Below, in pieces: positions 11,961-21,575 of a DNA stretch of 64,000 bases. Origin of the DNA: Desmodesmus armatus. Taxonomy: Eukaryota; Chlorophyta; Chlorophyceae; Sphaeropleales; Scenedesmaceae. Every line of letters begins with the position of its first letter. Position 1 is the first letter of the stretch. The translations under genes were made by a program, and so were the position numbers. Under the pieces are notes generated by a model, which was not told the origin of the DNA, searched no databases, and saw nothing but the letters and a program-made list of their open reading frames with translations. The stretch covers positions 7,501-71,500 of the forward strand of contig VIIQ02000027.1 in NCBI GenBank assembly GCA_007449985.2, in the 5' to 3' direction.

Positions 11961-14317
11961 AGCATAGTAATCATCTTGTGAGGAGAATCAGTATTGAAGC
12001 AGTATTGAGGAGACTGAATAAAAAAGCTCCACCGCATCCCTGCAGGCGCTGCTGTTTAATAAGAGTTGTGCATGACGTCCACCGACAGGTGACTGCAGCT
12101 GAATGCATCAGGTCCCTGCTACAACTTGTAGGGACCGGATCCCTGCTTGTCCCTGCAAGGTCCCTGCTTGTATGACTTGTGCTGCTCCTGCCATAAGCTG
12201 TGTTGTAAGCAGCACCACCGCCATAAGCTGTACCCCATCGTGCACTGAGTAAACTGCATTGGGGTACACGTGATTGGGCTTCATGTGATCAGTTTATTGC
12301 GCGTTAGAGCAGCGCACAGCTGGATTGAGCTATGCTGATGAGAAGGCTGGTGGTTGGGAGTTCCCCCCAGTTTGCTGACCGTGAAGGAGGAAGGCTGAAT
12401 CCTGAAGCCATTACTGAATGCTGAGAGCATTGCCTCAGGGCATGCATGGCAGCATCAACAAGGCAGGCCAGCAACCAATTGGACAGGACAGCTGCAGCCC
12501 AATCATGCAAAAGCTGCAGTTGCTGCTGTTGATGGATGCAGCGGCCCAGCATGGGACAATGCATGCGCATGATCAGGCACAAGGGCATTTCGGGGGCGAG
12601 TGGTGCTGGAGAGAGTCGACTTTTGAGCATGATTGATGACAAGTGATTGCCGCAGTCAGAGCGAAGCCACAGGCTCTGTGATGATACGAAACGATCATGG
12701 TTTATATGACTATTTTTATCTGATAATGCTCAAAAGCTTCCCTTCCACCGCCTGAGCGTCTCAACAGTCAACTCACATGGCACTCTGCAGCATGCTCGAA
12801 AGAGCATGCGGTGAATGTGAACTTCAACATTGTGACATCAAAAGAATTTTCTGAAGGTAAAGCAGCATGCTCAGTGCACCTGGCACATTTCATATGCCGG
12901 TGGAAGTGTGAACCATCAGCAGGCGTGAAACGGCTTCATCAAGCAACCAAACAAACATGTGTAGGTGTATAAACTACTCGCGACCCTTACGTAGCGTTGA
13001 AACCGCCTGTGCTGAAAGCGGGTGACACCACTCATCGTCCCTTCTCGAGCCCCTCATTGTAAGCAGCAGCAGCCTCCAAGACGCTTTCATACATATTCAG
13101 TACCTTACAGTAGCTCAATTTGAGCCTTTCCGCAGCCCCTAGCGCCCGCTAGGCACCCTGCCTACCACCTGCCTAGCACCCTGCCCTATCCCCTGCAGGG
13201 GCACTGCCTGGAAGGCTCACCCTGGGGAAAGCCCTATGCCCCCCCCCCCCCCCAAGGCCCCAGACTGCCCTGTTTGCAAGGCAACTTGCAGGCTCTGCAG
13301 CAGTCCGTCTTCAAGGCCCAATGCCCCCACCCATGGGGGCATGCTCCTGAGCCAGAATGCCCCAAGCCCTCCCCCCTGCTGAAGCTCCGTCCTTGTGGCA
13401 GTTTCAAATAATCTCTACCCTTAGCAGGTAGGATAAGACTTGTGATGATTGCATGCACATCATGGCATACATGCCTAGATTACTGCTGGGGGGTCCCCTT
13501 TGTGGATCACTGGCCTGCATGCTCAACATTGGTGCTTGCTGCAACATGCCTGCGTCTGATACACACGCACTTTTCGCACAGACAGTGCCATACCAGTTGT
13601 GTTGTTGTTACACTCCAAGGAACCTGCTGCAATAAACTGCTACTAAGATGACCTATAATGCACTGCTGACTGCTGAGATACACAATCAACAGCTGTTTTG
13701 GTGGGCAGCAGCCACACCCCAACAGTGCATCCTCGCCAAAGCTGCACATATCAACAGGGTGCAGAGCATCTGGCAATGCAGACACCCCAACCTAATCAGC
13801 CCAACTTGCTAAGCTTTCTGCAAACGGCAACACCTGCCTTGCAGCCCACTGCCAGCCCCTTGCACAACAGCTGTCAAACTGCACACCTAGGCCCTGCAAG
13901 TTCAGCAGCAAGTGCCAGAACTGACACGACCCCTGCAACTCCTGCTGCTGATTACTGCTGCTACCACCGCCTTTCAGACACAAAGCGCTCTGCTGTGCTG
14001 GCACATGTGTGGTGCCGATGTGCCCCGCTGGCCAAGACAGCACGGAGGAGAGCTAGAGAACTGCCAAGCTGAGAACCCGCTGTCAGTGCATTCAAACTGC
14101 TGCATGCCAGCAAAGCATGCAGCCCCAGCTGCTCAAACCCCAGCCTGCCTGCTACGGCGTGCAGCTGCCTGAGGTTTCACCCCCGCTGCTGCCAGCGCAC
14201 GGACGCATTGGCCTCCTGCTGCTGTTGGCGCTGCCGCTGCACGAAGACTCGACCCTGCCGCTGCTGTCACTGCACTCGACACTCCCACCCCAGCCTGCCG
14301 CCACCGCCGCTGCTGCT
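11961..14317. other. Spacer without supported genes
   Basis: No conserved protein segments are seen on either strand. It contains poly-C tracts (near 13240) and CTAGGC-rich short repeats at about 13138-13190. Frames at 13700-14550 on the plus strand are CTG-rich and look like the antisense of the small reverse-strand gene candidate at its right end. Confidence 0.45.
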
Positions 14318-14506
14318 CTAGGACTTTGCCTCCATAGCACTATCAAGTGCTGCGTACAACTCCTGGGCGGTGCGGTTGATTGCCGCCTCATAGTCGTCCG
14401 TTGCTGCTGCTGCTTGGGCTGCCTGCAGGAGCAGCACAGAAATGCAAAACACCCAACCACCCAGAATGAGCACAACATGTCCTGCAGACTTCTGATCGAG
14501 AGCCAT
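14318..14506 (-). CDS. Possible small single-pass membrane protein (62 aa)
   Basis: A complete frame from ATG to TAG starts MALDQKSAGHVVLILGGW, has one hydrophobic stretch at about residues 10-30 (VVLILGGWVFCISVLLLQ), then a short Ala run and a hydrophilic tail (TDDYEAAINRTAQELYAALD). A signal anchor followed by an amphipathic helix is plausible for a small mitochondrial or ER membrane protein. The family is not recognised. It could be only the first or last exon of a longer gene, because a CTGCAG site inside it could serve as a 3' splice site. Confidence 0.35.
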   Translation of the reverse strand: MALDQKSAGHVVLILGGWVFCISVLLLQAAQAAAATDDYEAAINRTAQELYAALDSAMEAKS

Positions 14507-15174
14507 GGTGATGTCACAGTATGTACGTTTGTTCTGCTATCTCCGTGATATCAGTGAATGGCTGGCATGAGCTCTTGAGGTTCATAGCTACAGGTGTAAC
14601 TTTGATTTGATTTGATGTACATCCTTTGGTTGCAGGCGACACTGGGGGAAGTCTGAAGCACCAGCAGTGCCAACTGCATTCACAATGTACACCCTAGCAG
14701 CGATCCTACAAGGTCGAACTTAGTCAGCATTGCCTGCACGTTGCTGTGGCATGCCTGGTAGTGGCTGTGGGAATCATGCGCCAGACAGCTAGTACCAGAC
14801 GTGCCACAGCAACTTGCAGGCAATGCTGACAAAAATCTCATCGTGAATACACTTCCACAATTGAAACATGACAGCTGCGCACTGCAGCACCCTTTGGCAC
14901 GTGATCAAAACACACCACCCATGCCCAGCGGCAACAGCCGCAGGAACAGCAGGAGCAGGAACATTGCCCCTCCCCCCAATGCTGCTGCTGATGCTGCCAT
15001 CACTTGCTGCACCTCCCTCACCCCCTTCCTTCACAACTCAGCCATCAAGCTGGTCTAGTATTGCTGGGTGGTGATGGTGTTCACATTGTTGACGATGTCA
15101 ATGTCGCCGTCAATTTGTCCCTTGATGGGTGTTGGCGGCAGCAGCACTGCTCCTGCGATCGACTCTCCCCTGCT

Positions 15175-16088
15175 TCAGAACTGTGCTGTCATCTGGTCCA
15201 GCTTGCTGGGTGGCGGTGTTACTTCCTACATACAGTACTGTCTGTATCGTTCATCGTGCCCATTCAAACTCTTTCGAACCCCTCTCACCTGCAGCGCCTG
15301 CTTCACAGCTGTGCTGTCAAACTGGTCCAGAGTTGCCGCCTCCAGCACACAAATATCTGTCACGCTGTTGGGGTGCACGAAAGCAAAGCCGCCACTAACA
15401 AAGTACTTTGAGATCTCTGCGCCATCATGCAGCTCCACCACCCCTGGCTGCAGCTGTGCAATGATGGGCACGTGGTTTGCCTTCACGCCAAAGTAACCCT
15501 CGACGCCGGGCAGCAGCACTTGTTCCAACTGCAGCAGCAGCAGCAGAAGTGGGACACATGGCACACGTGAGGGAATGGATGGTTGGTCGTTATGATGTTG
15601 TGGCTGATTTCGCTGCAATGTGGGTTTCACGGACACACCAAAGCTCTACTGCTGTCACACAGCGCCCTAGGCAATGCACTGACCAAGGCTCCCCAGCTGC
15701 TGCTGAACTGAGTAGAATCAAGACTGCTACAGAAAGACCACCACCACCACGCTGCACCTCCCAGCGATGCAATGTGACCAGCATGCAGCAGTGATCTAGG
15801 TCTGGTCAAGACAGATCCAAGCACCTTGGTCTGTGCCACCAGGCCATGAGGGGTGTAGAAGTTGACATTGAAGCGCTCCCCATCAACAGCTGATTCTGCA
15901 GACGACTCAGGGGCCAGGAAGTTGGTGGGAAACTCTGGCAAGTTCAGAGTGCTGGGTGCGGTCTTTGCCCACGCCTCTGTGAACTCCTTCACGCCAGCGG
16001 GTGCTGCCTCGCCCTCGAAGCGTGCTGCTGTTGTTGCTATGCTGCGCACGAAGCTGGAGCCCAGCCTGCTAGCAACTTGACGCAACAT
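15175..16088 (-). CDS. ATP16: Mitochondrial F1 ATP synthase delta subunit
   Basis: Exons on the minus strand: 16088-15825, 15528-15289 and probably 15225-15175. The first begins MLRQVASRLGSSFVRSIATT, an Arg/Ser-rich amphipathic presequence for mitochondrial import, then LNLPEFPTNFL. The core NVNFYTPHGLVAQTK, LPGVEGYFGVKANHVP, ISKYFVSGGFAFVHP and ATLDQFD is the conserved beta-sandwich of the delta subunit (the homologue of bacterial epsilon) in the central stalk of F1. Exon 3 adds EVTPPPSKLDQMTAQF before a TGA, giving about 184 residues; the reading frame continues past the TGA with what looks like the second C-terminal helix (see findings). The intron before exon 3 would be only 63 bases. The gene is divergent from the bS21-like gene. 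Confidence 0.85.
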
Positions 16089-16341
16089 TTGGACGGGAGC
16101 TGGCTCGGGGCCAGCAGCAGCAGTGGCTTACGAGTGATGGATTGCAAACGTTCAGGTGCAGAGTGTGCAACCATGTGCGATCCCTCTCCCACTCAAGCTC
16201 ACCGGTCCGAACCCTAAACCGAAATGTGTGAAGACACCAATTGCCCTACAGTGCCCAGTTTTGCTTTGCTCTGCGCACCTTTGAAACGTCTGTATCGCAG
16301 CTCTTCTCGCCTGACGCCTCGTGCACTTGTGGTCAGCAAAG
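16089..16341. promoter_or_regulatory. Divergent intergenic promoter region, ATP16 / bS21-like
   Basis: The 253 bases between the two start codons must hold both promoters and 5' UTRs, because the genes are transcribed away from each other. I see no clear TATA box. Both products are organelle-targeted, so shared regulation is possible, but that is inference. Confidence 0.5.
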
Positions 16342-16906
16342 ATGGCTGCCGCATTGTCTCAGAGCAGGGCGATGGCAGGAAGCAAGGCCATGACAATGGT
16401 GCAGCGGACGCCAACAGTCAAGCAGGTTTCCAACGGCTCCAAATACTTCATGCGGAAGAAGGGCAGCTTCATGGTGGAGGTGAGGCAGCAATGTCCATCA
16501 CGGAAATCAGCATGCTCAAGGGCATATTCAGTGGGTTTTAGACATGCATAAAGGCATAATTGAGCCTGTCTGAGGGGTGCTTGCTGTACCAGACAGCTTC
16601 CCAGCAGTTTGGTGAACATGCAGTGCTGCTGTTGCTGCTGCCCAGCACCATCACACATCAGCCAAGCAAATGTTACTGGCTGTCTTGTCAACGTGCGAAC
16701 AATCACGTCACCGTGCATGACGGATTTTCTCTTTGGCTGGTTGGCAGGTGAACGTTGCTGAGACAGAGACAGAGGACCAGGCAGTGAAGCGCTACATGCG
16801 TGCAGTGGTGCAGTCAGGCGTGCTCAACAAGGTGCGAGCAGAGCAGCTGCAAGCCTTCAGTCTGCAGCGGCAGCAGCAGCAGCAGGTCGCAGCTGTATCT
16901 CAGTAA
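16342..16906 (+). CDS. Organellar ribosomal protein bS21-like
   Basis: Two exons, 16342-16479 and 16748-16906, with phase-0 GT-AG splicing, give 98 residues ending in TAA. The N-terminus (MAAALSQSRAMAGSKAMT) is Ala/Ser-rich with basic residues, like a plastid or mitochondrial targeting peptide. The core FMVEVNVAETETEDQAVKR followed by YMRAVVQSGVLNKVR matches the bS21 pattern of a short strand, acidic E-x-E-x-x-x-x, then R/K-R-Y/F and a helix ending in AGV. bS21 joins the small ribosomal subunit near the mRNA anti-Shine-Dalgarno region. The usual Arg-rich tail is replaced by a Gln-rich one, so the assignment is likely but not certain. Confidence 0.65.
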
Positions 16907-17318
16907 CTCAGCAAAACACTGGCCAAGCCCATGGCTCTTGGAGGTGCTGGTTTTTATGGTGTGCCAGTTGAGAGGCTATCCATCATCACAGCACGGTGGA
17001 GGGCAGAGCCAGCAGCAGCAGGAGGGCAACAGCACTGCCTCTCAGCAGGGACTCTCCGCTACAGGGTAGTCACAGCGGCAAAAAACACACCGCAGCTTTG
17101 GGGGTAGCAGTGGCACTTGCCCGAAAGGGTCGCAGCGCCTCTGTCCCATCAGATGTGCTATCCTTGTGCAGTGGCAGCAGCTGCTGGTCGCCCACCACCA
17201 ACCCAGCCGTAGGTTGAGGGTCATTTTCACATGCGGCATCTGTTGTCAGACAGACATTTCTTACAGCACAGCAGCAGCTGGGTCTGGGCCTGACAGAGCA
17301 GCAGCATAACCAGACAGC

Positions 17319-17413
17319 CCTGAGCCACAGCCTTTTGCAGTTGTGGTTCAAGCCACGCCTGCAGTGCAACTGAAGTAGACTTGAACCACAACTGCAGTTG
17401 TCTTTGGCTCAGG
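17319..17413. repeat. Hairpin 1: 34-bp inverted repeat
   Basis: Arms at 17319-17352 (starting CCTGAGCCACAG, ending GTGGTTCAAG) and 17380-17413 (starting CTTGAACCAC, ending GGCTCAGG) are near-perfect reverse complements, separated by about 27 bases. Confidence 0.85.
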
Positions 17414-17457
17414 GGTGCTGACATGTAGAAGCTTATTGCTGCTCTGTGCTTGCCAGC

Positions 17458-17567
17458 TCAGGAGCGTCTGACGTGTTTGCAAACACAGCAGGTGTACCTG
17501 CTTTTGTTTTTGGATACCAAAAGCAGCTCCAGCTGCTGTTGTTTGCAAACACATCAGACGCTCCTGA
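17458..17567. repeat. Hairpin 2: about 48-bp inverted repeat
   Basis: Arms at about 17458-17505 (starting TCAGGAGCGTCTGA) and 17519-17567 (ending TCAGACGCTCCTGA) pair with few mismatches around a 13-base loop. The palindromic block GTTTGCAAAC occurs in both arms. It lies 45 bases after hairpin 1. Confidence 0.85.
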
Positions 17568-17959
17568 ACAGCAGTGGAGGGAGCATGAGGGCAGGAGGGC
17601 GGCTGTATGTGGGATGTTGCTGTTGCACAGAGGTTGTTCCGGCCATCGCCAGTTTCAGCAGCAGTACAGGGCAACGCAGGGCATAAGTCATGCCATGTGG
17701 TGTGTGTGTGTGTGCGGGGGGGGGGGGGGGCACTGTGTCTCTTTGGTGGCAGGTGGTGCTTTGCATGCCTGCCCTGCTCTACCTAAGACAACTGTCGTCC
17801 ATGTCCATGTCGCCTTCCCCTCAGGCCAAAGAGGCACCTGGGAGTTACTCCAGCACATCACATCACGGGCATTGGCAGCAGCTGACAAAGAGCTGTTTGT
17901 GTCTATCTGTCTGTCTGCTATGTCTTCTGTTGCCTTTGCATGTCATGCCCACCCCACAG

Positions 17960-19276
17960 CTGCGGTCACTGCGCACCAAGGAGACAAAGATTGAGGCATA
18001 CCAGCGCAGGCAGGCAGAGAAGGCGCAGGCACGCAAGTGAGTGCTGTAATGCAGCCAGCAGGAGTTTGGCTGGGATTTCATCCCACCGTCTGCAGAAGTA
18101 TCTTGGGGAGCAACGAGGATTGGAGGGATTGGCTCTTTTGTGGTCCATGGTTACGTATCCAGCTGCAACATGCTGTGTTTGTGAGTGGGAGTAACACTAG
18201 CCTCAACCTGAGTAATCATGACTCTGAGGCGTGTCGTGGCATGCTGTGCTGTGCCGTGCTGTGCCCCGCAGGCTAGGCATTGAGGAGCCCACCTGGGAGG
18301 AGCTGTACGGCAACGGTGGTGGTGAGGAGGGCCACCCCTTTGACGACTACTTCTGCAAGCCAGGAGATGATGATGACTTCCTGGCACAGGGCAGCCTCAA
18401 CGAGGTACGTACGCAAACCAAATATAGGCCTAAACCTTTTGTCGTAAACCCTGATATTACCCTGAACCTTAAGCCAGGTGATGATGATGACTTCCTGGCA
18501 CAGGGCAGCCTCAACGAGGTATGTATGCAGACCCGGTCTGTTGAATAGATGCAGAACAGACGGAGAACAGGGCGGTAGATCTGGGTTGGAACATGTACTG
18601 CCGAGCCCAGCCCAACCCTAACTTCGGAATGTCACAACTTTGGAGTGTTGATGCATTGGCTGGATGCACTCAATGTGTCTACGCACATGTCCTAGTTTCA
18701 ACTGACATGATCAGATGGCACATGCTGCACCAGGGGGCCATCCTGAGCATTCCTGTGGCACACAAAGGTTGCCAGCGGCGCTCCAAATTGCAGTCACAAG
18801 TTCATGGGTCTGACACTGACACTGCCGCGCTGCGCTGTGCTGTGCTGTGCTATGCTGCAGCTGCCAGTGCTTGATGACATCCTGGGCTATGCTGGCGGCG
18901 ACCTGACAGACGTGTCTGGCAGCAACATCAACGCTACGGTGCGTGGCAGGGTTCGGTTAGGGCGTCGGGTAATGTACTGACAATCGACTGGCTGGGCAGC
19001 ATACCAAGCGGGGGCATCCAACATTGCATCACACAGCATGTTTGAGTGTATTAGCTGTTGCACATCTATGGCACGGAGTCTGGTACGTGGTGTATGACAT
19101 TCATGCACCTTGTGAGAGACTGCTCTGCTCGTCGACCTGTTTTTGGTCATGTGACCGCACTCACGCCTGTGTTTCTGCTGCTGTAATGTTATTGCTGTCG
19201 TGTGCAGGGCGGCTACATCAACCAGCAGCAGTACGAGGGCAACTATGCAGCAGGACCCGCCCAGCAACAGCAGTGA
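17960..19276 (+). CDS. Unidentified protein, acidic C-terminal half (5' end not resolved)
   Basis: Exons with matching phase: 17960-18036, 18272-18404 (or through to 18518), 18861-18938 and 19208-19276, ending in TGA. The product has a basic helix (RTKETKIEAYQRRQAEKAQ), then GIEEPTWEELYGN, an acidic block (KPGDDDDFLAQGSLNE), PVLDDILGYAGGDLTDVSG and a Gln/Gly tail ending GPAQQQQ. An upstream exon at about 17824-17900 (GTWELLQHITSRALAAADKE) may belong to it. I do not recognise the family. The exon-2 end is duplicated in frame 114 bases downstream, giving two candidate 5' splice sites. A TGTAA poly(A) signal lies about 75 bases past the stop. Confidence 0.6.
18358..18532 (+). repeat. In-frame 114-bp spaced duplication of an exon end with its 5' splice site
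   Basis: The segment AAGCCAGG.GATGATGATGAC through CTCAACGAG and the following GTACGT/GTATGT occurs at 18358-18410 and again at 18472-18524. The offset is exactly 114 bases, or 38 codons, and the frame is open between the copies. Either donor could be used, adding or omitting 38 residues with a second KPGDDDDFLAQGSLNE block. Confidence 0.9.
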
Positions 19277-20495
19277 CAGCTGCAGTACTGGGGTCGGTTG
19301 GTGGTTGTTGACGCGCGCACCTTAGACATGGGGGGTTGGGGATACATGGTGTAACATTCTGGGTTCGCTGCTGTTACATGAAGGCTACATCTGAGTTGTG
19401 GTGACAGTGCATTGCAGTGTTTGAGGGGCAAAGTCCACCGCAGTTTTTTACAAAGTGTTCCACTTCGAAGGGGCAGGGTTCCACTCTTGGGCACTAGCCA
19501 GCAACGCCCAGAGTTGTTCACAAGGGTTGATGGAGTTACTGGGACATCTGTCGTATACGCTTGGGTGTCTGAGGTACAGGCTGTCCTGCTGAACACCGCA
19601 CTCAAGGACATTCTCAAAGGCAAGTGACACTCCACTCCCCCTGCCAGCGATGGTACCCTACTTTACACTTGATTTACCACACACCCTTCCTTTTCAAGCG
19701 TCAAGCAGTAATCATGCTGCAGTGCTTGGTCAATCGCACTCTTGTCGCTGGTGCTCTCGCTTGAGCGGCCGGCTAGCAACAACCAATGACCACACACAAC
19801 GTAAGCCAGCAGGGGATTGCTAGGCACTGCTGTTGAGCAGCAGGCCGGCACCTTCACAGGAAGCAGCATTGCCACACTCCCTTATCTGGCGTCAACAACC
19901 ATTCACATGGCAGGCGCAAGCATTGCAGCACAACATATACCACCAGCCCCAAGTCACTGTGATGCAATGTCACCATGATTGACCAACCAAGCCCCCAAGG
20001 ACAACACCACACGGGACTGCTGGCCAGGTTGATCATACAGCAGGACAGGAGGGGATGTGAGGATCAGGTGGAGCACCAGCTCCACAACCCACCCACTGCG
20101 CCCACAGGGCTTGATGCCAACAGGCACCAGCAAGCTTCTGCAGTGCTGATGGACGGAGTAAAACCCCAGCTCAGAACAACTGCACATGGGACTGCTAGCC
20201 AGGTCTGCTATAGGACAACAAGGGGTAGGGTAGCCATATGGGTGTGCAACCAGACACAGCCAGCTTCTGCTGCGGCAATCAACTCACTCACCACACCACA
20301 TCCTGTACCAAGACCAACTACTTGACATGGTGCTGGCCTGCCATAGGGCAACATGGCTAGGGACCCAGGCATCAAGTGGCTCTGCTGCTGACGTTGTTGA
20401 CAACCTTTCCTGCGGCACATCAGTCCCATGCACACCATGAGCTCAGGCGCTGCCGCTTCAACGACGGCACCACATGCCGCTGCAACAACGCTCCC
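19277..20495. other. Convergent spacer between unidentified gene and CAP-D3
   Basis: Both flanking genes end here. No conserved coding signal is seen. A short phrase around CACACGGGACTGCTGGCCAGG (near 20010) recurs imperfectly at about 20183-20205. Confidence 0.4.
19350..19354 (+). terminator. TGTAA poly(A) signal of the unidentified gene
   Basis: TGTAA, the common green-algal polyadenylation signal, stands about 75 bases past the TGA stop. It is part of a phrase TGTAACATTCTGGGTTCGCTGC that recurs almost unchanged at about 22665-22686, inside an intron of the next gene. Confidence 0.45.
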
Positions 20496-21539
20496 CTAGC
20501 CCTTGGTCCTCCGTTTGCGGCCACCAGCTGCCGGTTCTTCAGCAGCAGCCGGCACCGACGCAGCCGCCTGCCCCCTGGTGCCCCTCCTCGCCCCACCAGC
20601 CCTGGCACCAGCAGCAGCCACTTTCGCTGCCACACCAGCAGCCGCAGCATCATCAGCGTCACCATCCGAGCCATCCCCGTCTGCAGCCGCCGCCGCCGCA
20701 GCAGCAGCAGCAGCTGCTGCCTTCCCTGCTGCCGCCCGCCCACTCTTGCCACCCTGCTGCTGCCTCGCAGCAGCACTAGCAGCAGCCGCCCGGCTGCTGC
20801 CTCCCCTTGTCGATCTGGCTCCTGCTGCCGCTGCAGCTGTATCCTCCCCATCCTGCTGCCCTTCATTCCCAGGCTCTGCTTTGACAGCAACAGCAGCAGC
20901 CTTACGGCCCCTGAGCTGTGGCTTCCCAGCAGCCTCTCCCTCCACGCGCTGCTGCTGCTGCTGCTGCTGTTTCTCGCCCGTGGCGACGTGCTGTGGGATG
21001 TTCCACTGGCGCTGGGGTGTGGGCTTGAAGGGGCTGGGCAGTGTGATGGTGGCAGGCTGCTCGGCAGAGGGTGAGCTGCCCTGCTGCAGCAGCAGCGCAG
21101 CACGGCTGGGCCCGGCAGCACCTGCATGCAATACAAGATGATTCCATATCGTCAGTACACCAAGGGGTGTGTACATTACTTAGACTGCAGTATGTTGGCC
21201 TTACAAACTCAACCATACCAGAACTGCCCATTACTCCCCTCCCCCCCCCCTCGCACACCTCCAACTGCTATCGCTGCACTCAACGGCACTTGCCTGTCAA
21301 TGCAGGGTGGGCTTGATGGTATGCTGTAGCTCTCGTTGGTAATGCCTACCCTTGTATGCGCTATGCTAGCACACACCACCACCACCCTTTGCTCACCAGG
21401 AGCTGCTGCTCCAGGCGCCTGGTTCTCATCCGGCGCCCCACCCTTCAGCCGGCTGCGGGGGCCACCCTTGCCTATCGTCAGCGGCGCCGGTGACGCCATG
21501 ACACCACCACCAGCAGCAGCGTCACCAGCAGCACGGCCT

Positions 21540-21575
<36 letters not shown>

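Noticed and set aside
20376..21141. Two plus-strand frames over 200 codons, Ser/Pro/Ala-rich
   Set aside because: Antisense of the low-complexity CAP-D3 C-terminal exon, which has a proper stop and matches the gene's phase.
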